A stretch of DNA of 64,000 nt, from the NCBI GenBank assembly GCA_902592655.1, contig CACJFE010000003.1, positions 1 to 64,000 on the forward strand, written 5' to 3'. The translations under genes and the position numbers were made by a program. The notes under the pieces are model-generated. The model did no database searches, was not told where the DNA came from, and saw only the letters and a list, made by a program, of their open reading frames with translations. Of this stretch, positions 19,324-27,321 are shown piece by piece (the first letter of the stretch is position 1; every line of letters begins with the position of its first letter). Source of the stretch: an uncultured Pelagibacteraceae bacterium. GTDB taxonomy: Bacteria; Pseudomonadota; Alphaproteobacteria; Pelagibacterales; Pelagibacteraceae.

Positions 19324-20214
19324 TTATTTTTTTGCCTCTTTATGTTTTTGAATTCTTCTAGCATAATTTTGAGAAATTCGGTCAAATATTATTGCTAGTG
19401 CAACTATAGCTAATCCGTTCATTAAACCCAATGCAAGAAATTGATTAGAAATAGATCTTAAAATTGGAACTCCTAAACCGCTTACACCAATCATGGAAGC
19501 AATAACAACCATAGCTAATGCCATCATTATAGTTTGATTTACTCCAGTCATGATTGAAGGTAACGCTAAAGGTATTTCAATTTTAAATAAGATTATTCTT
19601 TTTTTTATTCCTAAAGCTTTCGCTGCCTCAACTACTCTCCTATCTACCTCCCTAATACCTAAATTTGTAAGTCTTACAATTGGTGGTATCGCATATACAC
19701 AGACGGCTAACAATCCTGGTACTTTACCTATGCCTAAAAGCATAATAATTGGTATTAAATAAACAAATGTTGGAATAGTTTGCATCATGTCTAACACAGG
19801 AGATAAAATATTTTTTAATCTTTCAGATCTAGCCATTAAAACTCCAATAGGTGTACCTACTACTAAACAAATTAAAGTGGCTACAGATATGATTGCCATT
19901 GTAGACATAGTATCTTTCCACATGCCAAAATAACCGATTACAAAAAAACTTATCGCTGTTCCTATTGATAACTTAAGACTTCTTGAGCTTAACCAGGCTA
20001 AAAATGATAATAAAAAGATAATTAATGGCCAAGGAGTAGTAATTAGAAACTTTTCAAACCAAACTAAAAATTTTAATAGAGGGCCAAAAAAGCCCTCTAT
20101 TGAATCTCCGTACTCTCGAGAAAAGTCTTTAAAGGTAAGGTCAATACCTTTTTTCAAATCTCTTAAACTTTCCCTCTCCATTGAGGGAAATTTTAAGAAG
20201 AATTCGAGTTGCAT
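19324..20214 (-). CDS. proW: glycine betaine/proline-type ABC transporter permease
   Basis: A 296-residue permease with an N-terminal tail of about 55 residues, then about seven spans. The ABC-contact EAA loop is EAAKALGIKKRIILFKIEIP. Residues GTPIGVLMARSERL and QTIPTFVYLIP are typical of ProW/OpuAB. It should pair with the binding protein encoded 18 bases upstream. No ATPase subunit gene lies beside it: the next gene downstream is on the opposite strand and adjacent to its stop. Confidence 0.88.
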   Translation of the reverse strand: MQLEFFLKFPSMERESLRDLKKGIDLTFKDFSREYGDSIEGFFGPLLKFLVWFEKFLITTPWPLIIFLLSFLAWLSSRSLKLSIGTAISFFVIGYFGMWKDTMSTMAIISVATLICLVVGTPIGVLMARSERLKNILSPVLDMMQTIPTFVYLIPIIMLLGIGKVPGLLAVCVYAIPPIVRLTNLGIREVDRRVVEAAKALGIKKRIILFKIEIPLALPSIMTGVNQTIMMALAMVVIASMIGVSGLGVPILRSISNQFLALGLMNGLAIVALAIIFDRISQNYARRIQKHKEAKK

Positions 20215-20232
20215 CTAAAACAGTAATTTAAA

Positions 20233-21237
20233 TTAAATTCCTGCTTTAATTTTTTTTGCAACAGATGAAGAAACCCACTTAGACCAAACTTTTTCGTGTT
20301 TCTTCATAAACTCAATTGCTGCATCTTCACCTTCAGCTTGATTATCAGTCATGTAAACTAGCATTGAATTCATCACTGTTCCTGGATAAATTCTGTTTTT
20401 CATGAACTTCATAGCTTCTGGCCCTGCAGATTTTTTAAAGTTATCGGTAACAACTGAATAAACTTCTGAGTCTACCCATCTTGTTTTTTTTGGTGTAGCA
20501 CACTCTTGTTCTGGTTTTACCACACATTTATGCCAATTATCATCTCCACCCCACTTAACTCCAAAATCTAAAAGTCTCATATCGTACTTTCCAATTATTG
20601 CAGTTGGGCTCCAGTAATAACCAACCCAGTTTTCTCCTCTCTCAACAGCTTTTGCGATTGAACCATCAAGTCCTGCTGCTGATCCTGGATCAACTAATTT
20701 CCAGCCTTTTGCCTCCATATCGAAAGCTTTAAAAAGTTGATTGTTAATTAGTTGGCATCCCCAACCAGCTGGACATCCGACAAACGCACCTTTCGATTTG
20801 TCTTCAGGGTGCGGAAACAGATCAGGTCTTTTTAACAAGTCCTGAACAGTTTTAATTCCATGTTTTTCCATAGTGTAGGGCGGAACAAACCAACCTTCCC
20901 CAAGTCCAGTTATCGGACCTTTATTTACAATATGAATTCTTCCCTCACCTACAGCTTTTTTAAGCGGACTCATTACTGAATTAGCCCAAAGCTCAGGTGC
21001 AACATCCGGTTGACCTTTTTCATTCATTGAAGTGAATGATGGCATTGTATCACCAGGTAATAATTCTACCTCGCAACCATATCCTTTTTCTAAAATAATT
21101 TTATCAATATTCGCCATTAATGAAGCTGAAGCCCAGTTCATATTTGCATAGGTGATTTTTCCACACGCAGCATTTGCGATATTATTGAAAAACAAGGCAG
21201 CGAACATAACTGCCAAAAGTTTAGTTAATGATCTCAT
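20233..21237 (-). CDS. proX: glycine betaine/proline-type ABC substrate-binding protein
   Basis: A 334-residue periplasmic binding protein of the OpuAC family. A signal peptide covers about residues 1-23 (ending NNIANA). Aromatic and loop residues such as ANMNWASASLMANID, LPGDTMPSF, PITGLGEGWF and VGYYWSP fit quaternary-amine binding. It has an unusually strong ribosome-binding site (AGGGGGG just upstream of the ATG), consistent with high expression. It is 134 bases from the zur gene start of the same strand's neighbouring unit. Confidence 0.88.
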   Translation of the reverse strand: MRSLTKLLAVMFAALFFNNIANAACGKITYANMNWASASLMANIDKIILEKGYGCEVELLPGDTMPSFTSMNEKGQPDVAPELWANSVMSPLKKAVGEGRIHIVNKGPITGLGEGWFVPPYTMEKHGIKTVQDLLKRPDLFPHPEDKSKGAFVGCPAGWGCQLINNQLFKAFDMEAKGWKLVDPGSAAGLDGSIAKAVERGENWVGYYWSPTAIIGKYDMRLLDFGVKWGGDDNWHKCVVKPEQECATPKKTRWVDSEVYSVVTDNFKKSAGPEAMKFMKNRIYPGTVMNSMLVYMTDNQAEGEDAAIEFMKKHEKVWSKWVSSSVAKKIKAGI

Positions 21238-21371
21238 TTAACCCCCCTAGAGTTATTAATTTTTTATTTAATGTAACAAAATGTAGTGTGTATTGTAACC
21301 GGAACACAACTAAAAAGTGAAATATGGAATATATACGTCTGAGATCTATTTGATGGCTTATATAGAAAAAA

Positions 21372-21764
21372 TTACTTACATTTTTTACATAAACCAAAAA
21401 ATTCTAGGTTAAATCTCTTAAATTTCATTCCTTTTTTATGATTAAAACTCGATATATATTTTGAAAGTTTAGCGTCACTTATTTCATCAACCATTTCGCA
21501 ACTTTCACAAATTGAAAACGCTGTAGCTTTAGAAATTTCACAATCTGAACTTCTACATGCGACGAAAGCATTTTTGCTTTCTATTTTATGAATTTTGCCC
21601 ATTTCAATCAACTTATCTAAAGCTCGGTAAATTTGTTGAGGTGCGTTAATTCCTTTTTTTTGTACATTAAATAGTATGGAATAAGCTTTTAAAGGACCTT
21701 TTGCCTTCTCAATAATATCTAAAACTATTTGTTGGTTTCTAGAAAGTGTTTGTGCTCTTGCCAT
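21372..21764 (-). CDS. zur: zinc uptake regulator, Fur family
   Basis: A 130-residue Fur-superfamily repressor with a winged helix in residues 1-80 (QQIYRALDKLIEMGKIHKIES is recognition-helix region). Structural zinc cysteines come as CRSSDC, CESC and CKKC. Its position as the last gene of znuC-znuB-zur identifies it as Zur rather than Fur or PerR. It should repress its own operon and znuA through the palindromes at 23363-23394. Confidence 0.87.
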   Translation of the reverse strand: MARAQTLSRNQQIVLDIIEKAKGPLKAYSILFNVQKKGINAPQQIYRALDKLIEMGKIHKIESKNAFVACRSSDCEISKATAFSICESCEMVDEISDAKLSKYISSFNHKKGMKFKRFNLEFFGLCKKCK

Positions 21765-21787
21765 AAATATAATTTACTAATAAATTA

Positions 21788-22591
21788 TCATTTTTTCAAT
21801 TCGGAATATTTTTTAAAATTTAAAAGTGAAAAACAAAAAAGTATTAAAGCTGCGGTTATTATTGATGGACCTGATGCGGTATTAAATTCTAAAGAAGAAA
21901 ATAATCCTATTAAAATAGATAATAGTCCTCCAATTGTCGATAAAATAACCATCTGTAATGGATTGTTAGATATATTTCTTGCAAGAGCTGCGGGAATTAT
22001 TAGCATTCCAGTTATTAAAAGAAGTCCGACTATTTTAATTGAAATAGCAATTATTGCTGCCATCAAAATTGTGAATATTGCATTATACCTATCAGGGTTC
22101 ATCCCTTCTGCTTTAGCTAAATCATAATTTATTGTGGAAGCAAACAAAGGTTTCCAAATAATCTTTAAAATTATTAAAATAAATACGCCACCACCCCAAA
22201 TTAATAACAAATCACTTTGACTTACAGCTAATATATCGCCAAATAACAAACCCATAACATCAAATCTAATAGTTGTTAAAAATCCAATAATTACAAGTCC
22301 TATTGCTAGCGATGAATGGGCTAATAAACCTAACAAAGCATCGTTAGGAAGATTTGTTTTAGTTTGTAATTGAAGGAGAAAAATTGCTAAAACTGCTGAT
22401 ATTAAAAAAACTGAAAAAGCAATATTAAGTTCAAATACCAAAGCCATAGTTACACCTAATAAAGCTGAATGCGCAAGTGTACCTGCAAAAAAAGACAATC
22501 TTCTCCAAATTACAAAGCATCCTATTGGACCTGTTATTAAAGCTATTCCAATTCCTGCAAGTAAAGCTCTTATAAAAAAATCATTAAGCAT
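21788..22591 (-). CDS. znuB: zinc ABC transporter permease
   Basis: A 267-residue permease of the ABC-3 family with about eight hydrophobic spans. Family marks are GPIGCFVIWRRLSFFAGTLAHSALLGV near the N-terminus, here given as RRLSFFAGTLAHSALLG, and GLLLITGMLIIPAALAR in the second half. It forms the membrane pore for zinc import with ZnuC and ZnuA. One base separates it from znuC and 23 bases from zur. Confidence 0.92.
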   Translation of the reverse strand: MLNDFFIRALLAGIGIALITGPIGCFVIWRRLSFFAGTLAHSALLGVTMALVFELNIAFSVFLISAVLAIFLLQLQTKTNLPNDALLGLLAHSSLAIGLVIIGFLTTIRFDVMGLLFGDILAVSQSDLLLIWGGGVFILIILKIIWKPLFASTINYDLAKAEGMNPDRYNAIFTILMAAIIAISIKIVGLLLITGMLIIPAALARNISNNPLQMVILSTIGGLLSILIGLFSSLEFNTASGPSIITAALILFCFSLLNFKKYSELKK

Positions 22592-22592
22592 A

Positions 22593-23339
22593 TTATTTTT
22601 GATCTATTGTTCCATCTTGAGAGTGAGTATGATCATGTTTATGCTCATATAAAGATAAGATATTGGAAGCTCTATCTCCGAACAATTCCTTATATTTACT
22701 GTCTTTAACGACTTTATGAGGTGCTCCAGAACAACATACATGTCCATTTAAACATAATACAAAATCAGTTGCAGACATTACTACATGTAGATCATGTGAA
22801 ATTAAAAGAATTCCACATTTCATTTTTTCTGAAATTTGTTTGATTAATTCATATAGAGCAATTTCACCTTTAAAATCAACACCTTGTACTGGCTCATCAA
22901 GAACTAATAATTCTGGTTTTTTAGAAATAGCTCTTGCTATCAAAACTCTTTGGAACTCTCCTCCAGATAAATTACTTAAACTTTTATTTTTTAGGTGTTC
23001 AACACCAGTTAAATTTAAAGCAATATTAATTTGATCTTGAGTTAATTCTTCTGTCAAATTCATAAAATCCAATACTCTTATTGGCAAGGTCCAATCTATT
23101 GAAATTTTTTGAGGCACGTATCCAATTTTGTCAGTATATTTTTTAACTTTGCCATCTATCTTTTTATAAATTCCTAAAGCAATTTTTGCTGTTGTTGATT
23201 TCCCAGAGCCATTTGGACCTATCAAAGTGACTACCTCACCTTGTTTAATCTCAAATGAAACTCCTTTAACTAAAGATTTGTCGTTTATAGAAACGCCAGC
23301 ATTTTCAACCTTTAGTAGAACTTTATTTTTATTTTCCAT
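22593..23339 (-). CDS. znuC: zinc ABC transporter ATP-binding protein
   Basis: A 248-residue ABC ATPase. Walker A is GPNGSGKST (41-49), the signature is LSGGEFQRV, Walker B is LLVLDEP, and the switch His is in LLISHDLH. The C-terminal tail carries EHKHDHTHSQDG, a short His-rich zinc-contact stretch typical of ZnuC. It begins an operon with znuB and zur and diverges from znuA over only 57 bases. Confidence 0.93.
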   Translation of the reverse strand: MENKNKVLLKVENAGVSINDKSLVKGVSFEIKQGEVVTLIGPNGSGKSTTAKIALGIYKKIDGKVKKYTDKIGYVPQKISIDWTLPIRVLDFMNLTEELTQDQINIALNLTGVEHLKNKSLSNLSGGEFQRVLIARAISKKPELLVLDEPVQGVDFKGEIALYELIKQISEKMKCGILLISHDLHVVMSATDFVLCLNGHVCCSGAPHKVVKDSKYKELFGDRASNILSLYEHKHDHTHSQDGTIDQK

Positions 23340-23362
23340 ATTAAAAACCTTGACCTCAAATA

Positions 23363-23377
23363 TGTTATATTATAACA
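23363..23377. promoter_or_regulatory. Zur-like operator, copy 1
   Basis: The 15-base word TGTTATATTATAACA is a perfect palindrome around its central base. It lies in the 57-base gap between the divergent znuC and znuA starts and is repeated 17 bases further on. The shape and AT-rich dyad match Fur-family Zur operators, and zur itself is in the adjacent operon. Binding is inferred, not shown. Confidence 0.75.
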
Positions 23378-23379
23378 AA

Positions 23380-23394
23380 CGTTATATTATAACA
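23380..23394. promoter_or_regulatory. Zur-like operator, copy 2
   Basis: The same 13-base core GTTATATTATAAC recurs at 23381-23393, with one outer base differing from copy 1. It ends two bases before the znuA ATG at 23397, leaving no room for a ribosome-binding site. Bound repressor would sit over the transcription start of znuA, and znuA mRNA may have an extremely short leader or none. Confidence 0.72.
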
Positions 23395-23396
23395 CT

Positions 23397-24392
23397 ATGA
23401 TAAACAAATTTATTAAGCTTACAATTACTTTATTTTTTACATTAACTCTAAGTTTTTCTGCCAATGCAGAGATTAAAGTTGTGGCTTCTATTAAACCAAT
23501 ACATTCACTAGCTAGTTATTTGATGGATGGAGTGGGTAAACCAGATTTAATTGTTGATGGATATAATTCTCCACATGGATTTGCATTAAAACCATCACAC
23601 GCTAAAATGTTGCAAAATGCTGACTTAATATTTTGGGTTGGCGAAGACTTAGAAACTTTTTTAGAAAAACCATTAAAATCAATAGCAAAAAAAGCTGAAA
23701 AAATAGAATTAATGGAAATCAAGGGTGTAAAAAAATTAGAATTCAGAGAAAGAAACATATTCGAAGGGCATGATGATCACGGACACGATGATCATAAAGA
23801 ACATGGTCATAAAGAGGATAAACATGATGATCATAAAGAACATGGTCATAAAGAGGATAAACATGATGATCATCACGAGCATGCTCACGGCGAACACGAT
23901 CCGCATATTTGGCTTGATCCAATAAACGCAAAAGCAATCTTAAGTGAGATGGCAGAGCATTTAATTGAAAAAGATCCAAACAATGCATCTGCTTATAAAG
24001 CTAATTTAAAGAAGGCTCATAAAGCTTTAGACAATCTTACAAAAAAAGTTAAATCTGAGCTAAAAGGAGATTTTAAATCTATTGTATTCCATGATGCCTA
24101 CCAGTATTTTGAAAAAAGATTTAATGTAAATGTTTTGGGAGCTTTTACAGTTAATACAGATGTATTACCAGGAGCTGAGCAATTGGCTGAAATCAGAGAA
24201 ATAATTGAACATGAAAAAGTAACTTGTGTATTTTCAGAACCTCAATTTAATCCAGATATTATAAAAGCAGTTGCAAAAGATACCAATATTAAGACTGGAG
24301 TTATAGATCCATTAGGAGCAACTCTTGATCCAGGAAAAGATTTATACTTTGATTTAATAAGAAATATGTATGCTTCTTTTAAGAGTTGTTAA
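23397..24392 (+). CDS. znuA: zinc ABC transporter substrate-binding protein
   Basis: A 331-residue periplasmic binding protein with a signal peptide ending near residue 24 (LSFSANA). Probable zinc ligands are the His in NSPHGFALKPSHA, the His in DPHIWLDP, the His in VFHDAYQYF and a late Asp in IDPLGA. Between them (about residues 123-165) is a long His/Asp/Glu-rich loop, including a perfect tandem repeat of 13 codons; such loops capture zinc for the binding site. It diverges from znuCB-zur under the same double operator. Confidence 0.93.
   Translation: MINKFIKLTITLFFTLTLSFSANAEIKVVASIKPIHSLASYLMDGVGKPDLIVDGYNSPHGFALKPSHAKMLQNADLIFWVGEDLETFLEKPLKSIAKKAEKIELMEIKGVKKLEFRERNIFEGHDDHGHDDHKEHGHKEDKHDDHKEHGHKEDKHDDHHEHAHGEHDPHIWLDPINAKAILSEMAEHLIEKDPNNASAYKANLKKAHKALDNLTKKVKSELKGDFKSIVFHDAYQYFEKRFNVNVLGAFTVNTDVLPGAEQLAEIREIIEHEKVTCVFSEPQFNPDIIKAVAKDTNIKTGVIDPLGATLDPGKDLYFDLIRNMYASFKSC
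23787..23873 (+). repeat. 39-bp in-frame tandem repeat in the znuA His-rich loop
   Basis: Two exact 39-base copies (23787-23825 and 23826-23864) are followed by the first nine bases of a third. Each copy encodes DDHKEHGHKEDKH. Identity at the DNA level, including synonymous positions, points to recent duplication; loss or gain of a unit would keep the frame and change only loop length. Confidence 0.9.
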
Positions 24393-24397
24393 ATAAT

Positions 24398-25840
24398 TTA
24401 TCTTTCAATAACCATAGTATCTTTAGAGCCACCACCTTGAGAACTGTTTACAATAGTGCTTCCTTTTTTAAGAGCTACTCTAGTTAATCCACCTGTTGTA
24501 ACCCAGGTTTTTTTACCGGTTAATACAAATGGTCTAAGGTCTAAATGTCTTGGCTCAATTCCCTCTTCAGCAATTGTAGGGTTAGTGGATAAAATTTCTA
24601 ATGGTTGAGCAATATAATCACAAGGATTAGCTTTTATCTTGTTAATCATATTTTCTCTCTCATCCTTTGAGGCCATCGGACCAATTAATATTCCATTACC
24701 ACCTGATCCATTGGTAGGTTTTACAACTAATTTAGAGATATTTTCGATAACATGATCTTTATGGATTTTTTTTCTACATAAAAATGTTTTTACTTGTTTT
24801 AGTTTTGGTTCTTCGTTTAAATAAAACTTAATCATCTTATCAACGTAAGAATAGATAGCTTTATCATCTGCTATTCCTGTCCCAGGTGCATTTACAATAC
24901 CAACATTACCTTTACGCCAACATTTAAATAAACCGGGTACTCCAAGCAAAGAATGTTTATAAAAAACTTTTGGATCTAAGAAGTTGTCGTCTATTCTTCT
25001 ATAAATACAATCAACTTTCATAGGGCCTGTTACAGTTTTCATATAAACAAAATCTTTTTCAACGAATAAATCTTTCCCCTCTACAAGCGCGATACCCATT
25101 TGTTCAGCTAAAAATCTATGTTCGAAATAAGCTGAGTTATATCTTCCTGGAGTTAACACACACATGTGTGGGTTTCTTGTTTTTCGAGGGACACATTCAA
25201 GCATACAGTGATATAATTTGTTTGGATATTGATGAACTGAAGAAACTTTGTATTTTGTAAATAATTCAGGAAAGACATCTCGCATTACCATTCGATTTTC
25301 AAGCATGTAAGAAACTCCTGATGGAACACGCAAGTTATCTTCTAGAACCATGAACTCACCATTGATATTTCTTATTAAATCAATTCCTGAAATGTTGGAC
25401 CAAGCTTTATATTTTGGTGAAAAACCATAGCACTCTCTTAAATAAAATGGAGAATTAAAAACTAAATCTTCAGGAATAATATTGTCTTTAAAAATTTTTC
25501 TGTCGTTGTAAACATCGTCTATAAAAAGGTTTAAAGCTTTTACTCTTTGAAGTAGTCCTTTTGAAACCTTAGCCCAATCTTTCTTAAGAATAATTCTAGG
25601 AATAATATCTAAAGGCCACTTTTTTTCTTGGAGTTTTTTTCCTGATGAATAAACTCGAAAATTAATTCCCCTAGCATTTATTGTACTTGCGCAGTTCTTT
25701 TCAATTTCATTTAACTTCTTGATACCATGTCTCTCTAAAATGTGAGAGATAATAACAGCTTGCCTACGCAACTTATGGTCAGAGTTTAAGTACTCGTCAT
25801 AAGTTTTTTTAGAATCGTATTTTTTCCACAAATTAACCAT
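24398..25840 (-). CDS. circularly permuted ATP-grasp family protein
   Basis: A 480-residue protein of the circularly permuted ATP-grasp type 2 family. Seen are FNSPFYLRECYGF, LRVPSGVSYMLENR, HMCVLTPGRYNSAYFEH, VKPTNGSGGNGILIGP (nucleotide-binding glycine-rich stretch, about residue 370) and a late LTRVALKKGSTIVNSSQGGGSKD tail. The family usually sits with an alpha-E protein, a transglutaminase-like protease and an Anbu-type protease, and is thought to form peptide or amide bonds; here only Anbu is adjacent (divergent). The substrate is unknown. Confidence 0.85.
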   Translation of the reverse strand: MVNLWKKYDSKKTYDEYLNSDHKLRRQAVIISHILERHGIKKLNEIEKNCASTINARGINFRVYSSGKKLQEKKWPLDIIPRIILKKDWAKVSKGLLQRVKALNLFIDDVYNDRKIFKDNIIPEDLVFNSPFYLRECYGFSPKYKAWSNISGIDLIRNINGEFMVLEDNLRVPSGVSYMLENRMVMRDVFPELFTKYKVSSVHQYPNKLYHCMLECVPRKTRNPHMCVLTPGRYNSAYFEHRFLAEQMGIALVEGKDLFVEKDFVYMKTVTGPMKVDCIYRRIDDNFLDPKVFYKHSLLGVPGLFKCWRKGNVGIVNAPGTGIADDKAIYSYVDKMIKFYLNEEPKLKQVKTFLCRKKIHKDHVIENISKLVVKPTNGSGGNGILIGPMASKDERENMINKIKANPCDYIAQPLEILSTNPTIAEEGIEPRHLDLRPFVLTGKKTWVTTGGLTRVALKKGSTIVNSSQGGGSKDTMVIER

Positions 25841-25845
25841 TTTAT

Positions 25846-25912
25846 AATTCTTAATAGTTTGATGCCTTTATCAAATGCACAAATTCGATAATAGCTATGA
25901 TAATTAAGAATT
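25846..25912. promoter_or_regulatory. inverted repeat in the ATP-grasp/anbu divergent promoter region
   Basis: The 10-base word AATTCTTAAT (25846-25855) is matched by its exact reverse complement ATTAAGAATT (25903-25912), 47 bases apart, in the 105-base gap between two divergent starts. One arm lies next to each gene, as for a regulator binding both promoters. At this AT content a chance match is possible. Confidence 0.35.
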
Positions 25913-25945
25913 GAATATTTACTGTTTTTTAAATAAGAATTCACC

Positions 25946-26665
25946 ATGACATATTGTATTGGTATTAAGACTAATGAAGGTGTTGTCTTGGCTTCTGACT
26001 CCAGAACTAATGCTGGTTTAGATAATGTAAATATATATTCTAAAATGCTTACTTATGATGTGGGGGATAGAACAGTGGTAATTGTTACTTCTGGAAACTT
26101 AGCAACTTCACAGGCAGTTTTTAAGTCCATTGAAAAAGATATTAAGGAAAATTCTGCTTTGAATCTAAATAAATGTAAAGATTTTGAGCAAATAGCTTCA
26201 TATGTTGGAAAACTTACGATTAAACATTCATCTCCTGACGGAGTAAACACGGACAGCCTTGTTTTAGGAGCCACTTTTATTATTGGAGGACAAATAAAAG
26301 GTCAGGATTTAGAATTGTATCTCGTTTATCCTCAAGGAAATTTCATTAGACCTGCAGATAGTAAGCCTTATTTAGTAATTGGCGAAGTAAAGTACGGTAA
26401 ACCAATACTCGACAGAGTGATAACTCCAAATGTATCTATTGGCGATGCATCAAGATGTGCGTTGATCTCTATGGACTCCACACTAAAAAGTGATTTAACA
26501 GTTGGTCCACCCATAGATATAGCTGTTTATAAGAAAGATCAAAAAAAATTATCTTATCTCAAATGTTTGAATACATCTGATGAGGATTATAAAAAAATTT
26601 GCAATCAGTGGTCAGACAAAGTTTTGCAAGTTTTTGATACTTTTCCTAAATTTGATTGGGAATAA
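25946..26665 (+). CDS. Anbu-type proteasome-like peptidase
   Basis: A 239-residue Ntn-hydrolase of the Anbu (ancestral beta subunit) family. It starts MTYCIGIKTNEGVVLASDSR, so Thr2 becomes the N-terminal nucleophile after Met removal, and the SDSRTNAG block with its Asp is conserved. Later GNLATSQAV and YLVIGEVKYGKPILDR fit the family. Anbu forms open helical assemblies in other bacteria. It diverges from the ATP-grasp gene, its usual genomic partner. Confidence 0.88.
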   Translation: MTYCIGIKTNEGVVLASDSRTNAGLDNVNIYSKMLTYDVGDRTVVIVTSGNLATSQAVFKSIEKDIKENSALNLNKCKDFEQIASYVGKLTIKHSSPDGVNTDSLVLGATFIIGGQIKGQDLELYLVYPQGNFIRPADSKPYLVIGEVKYGKPILDRVITPNVSIGDASRCALISMDSTLKSDLTVGPPIDIAVYKKDQKKLSYLKCLNTSDEDYKKICNQWSDKVLQVFDTFPKFDWE

Positions 26666-26670
26666 TTTTC

Positions 26671-27318
26671 TTAGGTAATTATTTCTGCAAATCTATTCTC
26701 TATTAAATTTAATTTAAGATTATTTTTTTTAGTGAAATCGTTAATTGCTTTTTCTACTTCTGAAATATAACTTTCTTTACCATAATCATCACATAAAATA
26801 ACTTTCTTTTGATCTTTCATGCTTCCATATAAAATCATGAGATCATTAGTTACAGTTTCGTAACTATGTCCCCCATCAAGGAAGACGAAATCGATTTTTT
26901 GTAAATCTATTTCTTTTAAAACTTTATTTGTATCGCCTGCGATTAGCTTTATATTTTGACTGTATTTCTTTAGGAGTTTTTGAACACTTTCAATTGAATT
27001 CAAATTTTCTTTCAGAATATAATTATAATAAATATTTTTTAACGGATTAGAAAATTTCTGATTTTTTAAAAAATTAGGTTTAATCTCATCTCTTTCATCG
27101 CTCTGATTACTTCCAAATAAATCTATCCCTGTGTAAGTAAAATTATTTCCATTAGATTTGTATAGAAAATCGCATGTATTTTTTGCGGTTACGCCGCAAA
27201 AAACACCGATCTCTAAAATGTTTTTTGGATTGTGCTTTGATAGTCTTTCAAGGAAAATGTTTCCCCATTTTCCTTTTAAACCAGATTTTCTCCAATAACT
27301 TTTATATTTTAATTGCAA
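26671..27318 (-). CDS. class I SAM-dependent methyltransferase-like protein
   Basis: A 215-residue Rossmann-fold protein. Motif I reads NILEIGVFCGVTA, an acidic strand-2 end appears in YTGIDLFG, and FVFLDGGHSYETVTNDL is typical of the Methyltransf_24/CmcI group. These often methylate sugars or small hydroxylated compounds. It lies tail-to-tail with anbu and three bases after nrdB, so it may be co-transcribed with nrdAB by read-through. Substrate unknown. Confidence 0.65.
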   Translation of the reverse strand: MQLKYKSYWRKSGLKGKWGNIFLERLSKHNPKNILEIGVFCGVTAKNTCDFLYKSNGNNFTYTGIDLFGSNQSDERDEIKPNFLKNQKFSNPLKNIYYNYILKENLNSIESVQKLLKKYSQNIKLIAGDTNKVLKEIDLQKIDFVFLDGGHSYETVTNDLMILYGSMKDQKKVILCDDYGKESYISEVEKAINDFTKKNNLKLNLIENRFAEIIT

Positions 27319-27321
27319 ATA

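Noticed and set aside
23787-23873. Direct repeats that might be taken for a CRISPR array
   Set aside because: The 39-base units abut without spacers and stay in the znuA frame; there are no cas genes.
23743-23988. Minus-strand open frame rich in His, Arg and Asp opposite the znuA repeat
   Set aside because: It is the antisense reading of the znuA His-rich repeat, lacks its own ribosome site and has no recognisable domain; znuA on the plus strand is complete.
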